DNA of 64,000 nucleotides from Sanderia malayensis (Eukaryota > Cnidaria > Scyphozoa > Semaeostomeae > Pelagiidae): contig RQOL01000824.1 in NCBI GenBank assembly GCA_013076295.1, positions 2,108,001-2,172,000 of the forward strand, given 5' to 3'. Under the pieces are notes generated by a model. It did no database searches. It saw only the letters and a list, made by a program, of their open reading frames with translations, and was not told where the DNA came from. The position numbers were made by a program, and so were the translations under genes. Positions 60,176-64,000 of the stretch are shown here, one piece after another (positions within the stretch are counted from its first letter, which is position 1; each line of letters opens with the position of its first letter).

Positions 60176-61882
60176 CTATTCTTTACTCCAGTCAACAAGT
60201 TTCGACCAACGAAATGTATTCCTTTTCTTAGCCTCCTTCTCGTTATCCTCTGCCACGATATCGAGGCATGAAGTCTTGACAACTTCGTCACTAATATCAA
60301 CGACAATTTCTTTGAACAAATCCCTGTTGGTCGTAGAATTATCAAAATTGAATTTATAAGGATGGATAAAAGTTAGCTGTCTGTTATAAACTTGCCAGGC
60401 CAAGCCTGCATCCGCGTAATGCTCACGGTAGCCAAATTTATCTGGTAGATATACACCATTTAACAGGATAACATTATCGACATCATCCAAGAAATACAAC
60501 ACAGTCTGAACGGCTGCCTCGAGAAACACCATGTGGTCGTAGAAAATCGTTGATAATTCTGCGAATCCCTTGCTGTGTTCATAGGGAATGTAGAATATGT
60601 CGGACCAACCATTGACGCAAATTCTTTCATTTTTTGTATTTTTGAAATATTGTCTCATTAGTTTATAATCATGGTTGTCACTTTCGATTTCATTGAAAGC
60701 TTCGGTGCAGCGCCGTGCCGTGTTTGCTCTCTGCCACCATTTTGTTTTTGCAGCAATTCCAAGTTGCGCGCTTTGCTCAGGGTTCGCCTTTCTGCCGGTC
60801 CATATTTTAGTCTTGTCCAAACTAAGCATGGTCCACCAGTTGATTATCATATCGTCATTGATGTAAAGATACCCAACATAGTCCGGATTTTGTTTTATTG
60901 CGTATGCTAAGCATTGGTAGCCATAATAGCCCCACTGTGCTTCTGGCTGCGCTACTTCTATTATTTTGTATTTGTTCGTTGGGTCTTTTATCGGTCCGCA
61001 AAATACATAATGGCGAAATACGTGACGATATAAATGAAGTAATAGGGGAATGTTGGAATAATACGGATAGTTGAAATTGATTGCTAATAAGACGTCACTT
61101 AAACTGTCATGAACTGGGTTCTTACATGAAGAACCAAAATGCTCTTCATATGGTCTCATTATGGATTTATCTTGTTGCTGTTGTTGCTCTTTTTCTTCAT
61201 CTCCACTTGCAGATGATGATGACATCATACTCATGGAATAAGCTGAAAAATAAACACTTGCTCATTGATGATAAAGGTCGCCACAAGGCTTTTCTCCCCC
61301 CCTTCCCTCCCTCTCTCCACAGGCACTCTCACTGTTTCTGTTTCAGTGGTTAAATAGATACAATGATACAATTATACAAAGGGACTGCGCTGGAAAAGGG
61401 GGAGGGATAGAAGGGATATGGTGCCTGGCTGCTGAGTTGATTTCCTAATTTATGCAGAGCAGTGTTTTCGTTTGCCGATTGAACAATACAAAATGCAAAT
61501 TTTGCCTAGTAAAATGCAGACTCTTGTCTCTTTGGAGGTACCGCACCTCCACACCACCATAAATAACGCCTCCCCTGCTGAATATGCATCAAACAGCTTC
61601 TTTTTGCTTGTACCTTACATTCTCTGAAGCAATAGTAGAGGTCATGATTCACATATAAAACACAACTAAACCATTAAATTACATTAATACTATGTAGAGA
61701 TCTTTCTTACCGCCAACAATAATGACAAGAATGCAAATTATTGCTGAAGTTTTGCAGAAAGTCAGTTGACAACAACACCTCCAGTTGTTGTTTTCTTCTG
61801 CTAAAGAATGCTCGACATAATACCGTCCACTTCCCTCCTCTTCGTCTTCTACCAGTTGCGTATATAACATCCTTTCCTGCAT
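60176..61882 (-). CDS. type II membrane glycosyltransferase-like protein
   Basis: Two exons, 61882-61711 and 61242-60176; 412 residues. A cytoplasmic N-terminus of about 38 residues is followed by a Cys-flanked transmembrane span (TSAIICILVIIVG). A low-complexity stem follows (SMSMMSSSSASGDEEKE, poly-Gln), then a globular domain. That is the layout of Golgi type II enzymes. Within the domain, WGYYGYQCLAYAIKQNPDYV then GYLYINDDMIINWW resembles the nucleotide-sugar site of GT-A enzymes, with DD as a possible metal-binding motif. I could not assign the family; STELLO (DUF288)-like and exostosin-like proteins are possible relatives. A lumenal glycosyltransferase role is inferred. The start is the first of two nearby Mets. 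Confidence 0.6.
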
Positions 61883-62463
61883 TTTTCAATTTATTATAAT
61901 TGCTTATCAACTGATCATATTTTCTCAACAATCATGTTTTCTCAGAAATTGACTTTCTCCTGGATTCTTTTATTCTGCCCTCATTGATGGGCCTCGCTTT
62001 CAACTGATTTCTATGATATGCAAAATGAAATCGAGGTTGAATGGATCAGCTGTGAATATTCTCTAGAGAAAAGTAAGCCAATAAAAATTTTGCCAAGAAA
62101 GAAACTTTGGCCGATTAATTGTTTAATTAGGTAAGTTTGCGTTTTATAGATACCTTGTCATGTTATCCAATTGATTAATTTACGAATTAGTGCTTCTATA
62201 CATCATCAAGTTCCTGGTAAGCCATTCAAATTAAAGCTCTCTTAGTTGGTGTTTTTCAATCGACGTGCAATTTAAAATCGCTTTCGATCTGAAATTGTGT
62301 TTATCTTTGAAGAAAGGGACCATTAGACAGGAGCAGCTTGTGACGTCATTAAGCTCACATAGACCTATTGGGTGTACGATTTGGAGGTGGAGAGGTATAT
62401 TCAAATGTGTATCATTCATTTCACATTGTTTTATTTAATTTCTTTGATAGACAGATTGGCTGA
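61883..62463. promoter_or_regulatory. divergent promoter region, glycosyltransferase-like / UBIAD1
   Basis: A 580-bp interval between diverging start codons, AT-rich, with no other supported gene. It should carry promoters for both. Confidence 0.5.
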
Positions 62464-63750
62464 GTGATTACTGAAAACCTGATGGCCGGTGAAGGTAAAG
62501 CAGCAACCTCTTCGTCAAATGGAGACAAATCAAGTTCAAATGATCTCCCATCAAAATCAGAGATGTTGAGTTATCAACACTATTTCACAGCATTGCGTCC
62601 ATGGTCATTTTCTGCCAGTTTGACGCCAACCGTATTGGGAACTGTTCTGAGTTGGAAGGAATCTGGAAGTGTGAACATAATCTTGGCTTCACTGGCAGCC
62701 CTTGCTATCTTATCAGTTCATGGTGCTGGTAACTTAGTCAATACTTATTATGATTATCTTTTGGGAATCGATAATGAACACTCGGACGATCAGACATTGG
62801 TGAAAAAGTATATCAGTCAGGATGGTGTTGTTCGTTTTGGTGTGGCTCTTTACATGGTCGGTTGTTTTAGCTTTCTCCTCATCCTTGTCCTATCTCCTTC
62901 AAGGCTTGATCATCTTGCTATCCTCTTCTTTGCCGGATTATCAGGATCATTTTTCTACACAGGTAAGTCATATTATTTCATTTCTATCTTTTTTCACTTT
63001 ACAAATTAAAGATTATGCATATTCCAATGAACGTCCTGAAACAAAGGTATCATAAGCTTATTAAAGTTGTAGTGATCTTTTGAATTATATGGAGCCAGAT
63101 TTTTTGAGTGATTAAAGTAAAAACTTGCAGTTCTGCATCCAGCCTATTGTTCAAAGACAATAGGCCGTTGTTTCTTTTGTTATTTTGGGGATCAATTTTA
63201 GCATAAAAGTTCTTATATTAGTAGGTTTTTATATGGGTATTTTTTAGTGTACTTTTAGTCAACATGACTCATTCTTGCCCTAGGTAGCATTGGTTTGAAA
63301 TACCATGCACTTGGAGACATAGTTATAATTCTGGCATTTGGTCCAATATCCGTGTTGTTCTCCTACATGGTTCAATGTCCCATTTTTTCATTTCACCCAT
63401 TGGTATATGCTATTCCTCTCGTCATGAACACTGAAGCAATTCTGCACGGTAATAATTCGCGCGATATGACGTCAGACAGGGCATCAGGTGTCACAACATT
63501 GGCCATCCTTCTTGGCTTCAAATTGAGCTATTTATTGTATATCATTTTGTTATTTGTGCCCTATTTCATCCTTCTCTTCATGGCTGTGAGATTATCTGTG
63601 TTCTTTATTCTTCCAATTCTTTCCATTCCTATGGGCGTGGAACTGGAGAATAAGTTCAGGTTCAATAAATTGGAAACTATTCCTCAAGGCACGGCGAAAT
63701 TAAACCTGGTTTTTGGACTGCTGTATATCGTAGCTTTGATATTAAGTTAA
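62464..63750 (+). CDS. UBIAD1: UbiA prenyltransferase domain protein 1
   Basis: Two exons, 62464-62962 and 63284-63750; 321 residues (human 338). The polytopic UbiA fold is present with both Asp-rich motifs, GNLVNTYYDYLLGIDNEHSD and NNSRDMTSDRASG, plus RPWSFSASLTPTVLGT and NTEAILHGNN. UBIAD1 transfers geranylgeranyl to menadione to make menaquinone-4 and binds HMG-CoA reductase in the ER/Golgi; it has also been linked to non-mitochondrial CoQ10. The MAGEG at codon 7 is an alternative start. It ends TAKLNLVFGLLYIVALIL, then the stop. Intron 1 phase is conserved. Confidence 0.95.
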
Positions 63751-64000
63751 CAAATAAAGACAAAATGCCCCTTTCTGCTATATCAAATTTGTAATTCAAT
63801 ACCACTAATTTAATTGTCATTCATTTTAGTATTTAAATGATGCGATAATGATATTATCAAATGTTAATATCTAGCAACTTTATTTAGAAAGCGAACGATT
63901 TGTTTATTTTCGACGATTCGAAATCCAGATTCGATTTAGATTCAAATTCCGTTGCACATCATTTGTATATTTAACTCGCAAAACATCTAGCTCTTTTGCA
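63751..64000. other. 3' flank of UBIAD1
   Basis: AT-rich sequence starting with an AATAAAG polyadenylation-like signal 3 nt after the stop codon. Nothing else identified. Confidence 0.5.

Overview
This is nuclear DNA from an animal. Genes have many short exons (down to 18 nt) with clean GT-AG junctions, introns are AT-rich, and the recognisable products are metazoan: AFAP1-like, PLEKHM1-like, ING4/5, Y-box protein, UBE2T, EXOC8, UBIAD1, SFT2D3 and hyaluronidase. Twelve genes in 64 kb indicate a compact genome. Compactness, AT content and several unfamiliar multidomain proteins suggest an invertebrate, perhaps early-branching (sponge, cnidarian or placozoan), but the sequence alone does not fix the phylum. 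I built gene models by hand from splice sites, intron phase and protein similarity. For every complete gene the summed exon lengths are a multiple of three.

Layout: (1) 1-6573, minus, open at the left edge: a putatively myristoylated SH2 + DUF4062-like + NACHT/NWD-like protein with degenerate ligand and nucleotide-binding motifs. (2) 9880-10941, plus: UBE2T. (3) 11778-21513, minus: an AFAP1-like adaptor with about seven PH-like domains. (4) 22743-24124, plus: stathmin-like protein. (5) 24733-27300, minus: Y-box protein. (6) 27.5-30.6 kb: repeat cluster (145-bp tandem array, nested MITEs, a 1.26-kb TIR element). (7) 30944-34602, minus: secreted protein with ricin-like, ILEI/FAM3 and F5/8C domains. 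(8) 36760-41900, plus: PLEKHM1-like RUN/Rubicon-homology protein. (9) 42800-45090, minus: ING4/5. (10) 45895-50064, plus: SFT2 protein. (11) 50731-53940, plus: hyaluronidase with a membrane anchor. (12) 54442-59432, minus: EXOC8/Exo84. (13) 60176-61882, minus: type II membrane glycosyltransferase-like protein. (14) 62464-63750, plus: UBIAD1.

Genes mostly alternate between head-to-head and tail-to-tail pairs. They do not form one pathway. Loose themes are membrane trafficking (EXOC8, SFT2, PLEKHM1-like), chromatin, RNA and DNA repair (ING, Y-box, UBE2T), cytoskeleton (AFAP1-like, stathmin-like) and extracellular or glycan biology (hyaluronidase, lectin-like protein, glycosyltransferase-like protein).

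The most interesting points are the SH2-NACHT protein with three substituted key motifs, the secreted ricin/ILEI/F5-8C protein, the PH-expanded AFAP1 relative, a MITE whose 9-bp target duplication copied a splice donor, a copy of the hyaluronidase terminus inside an EXOC8 intron, several GC-AG introns, and a tandemly duplicated splice acceptor in the PLEKHM1-like gene.
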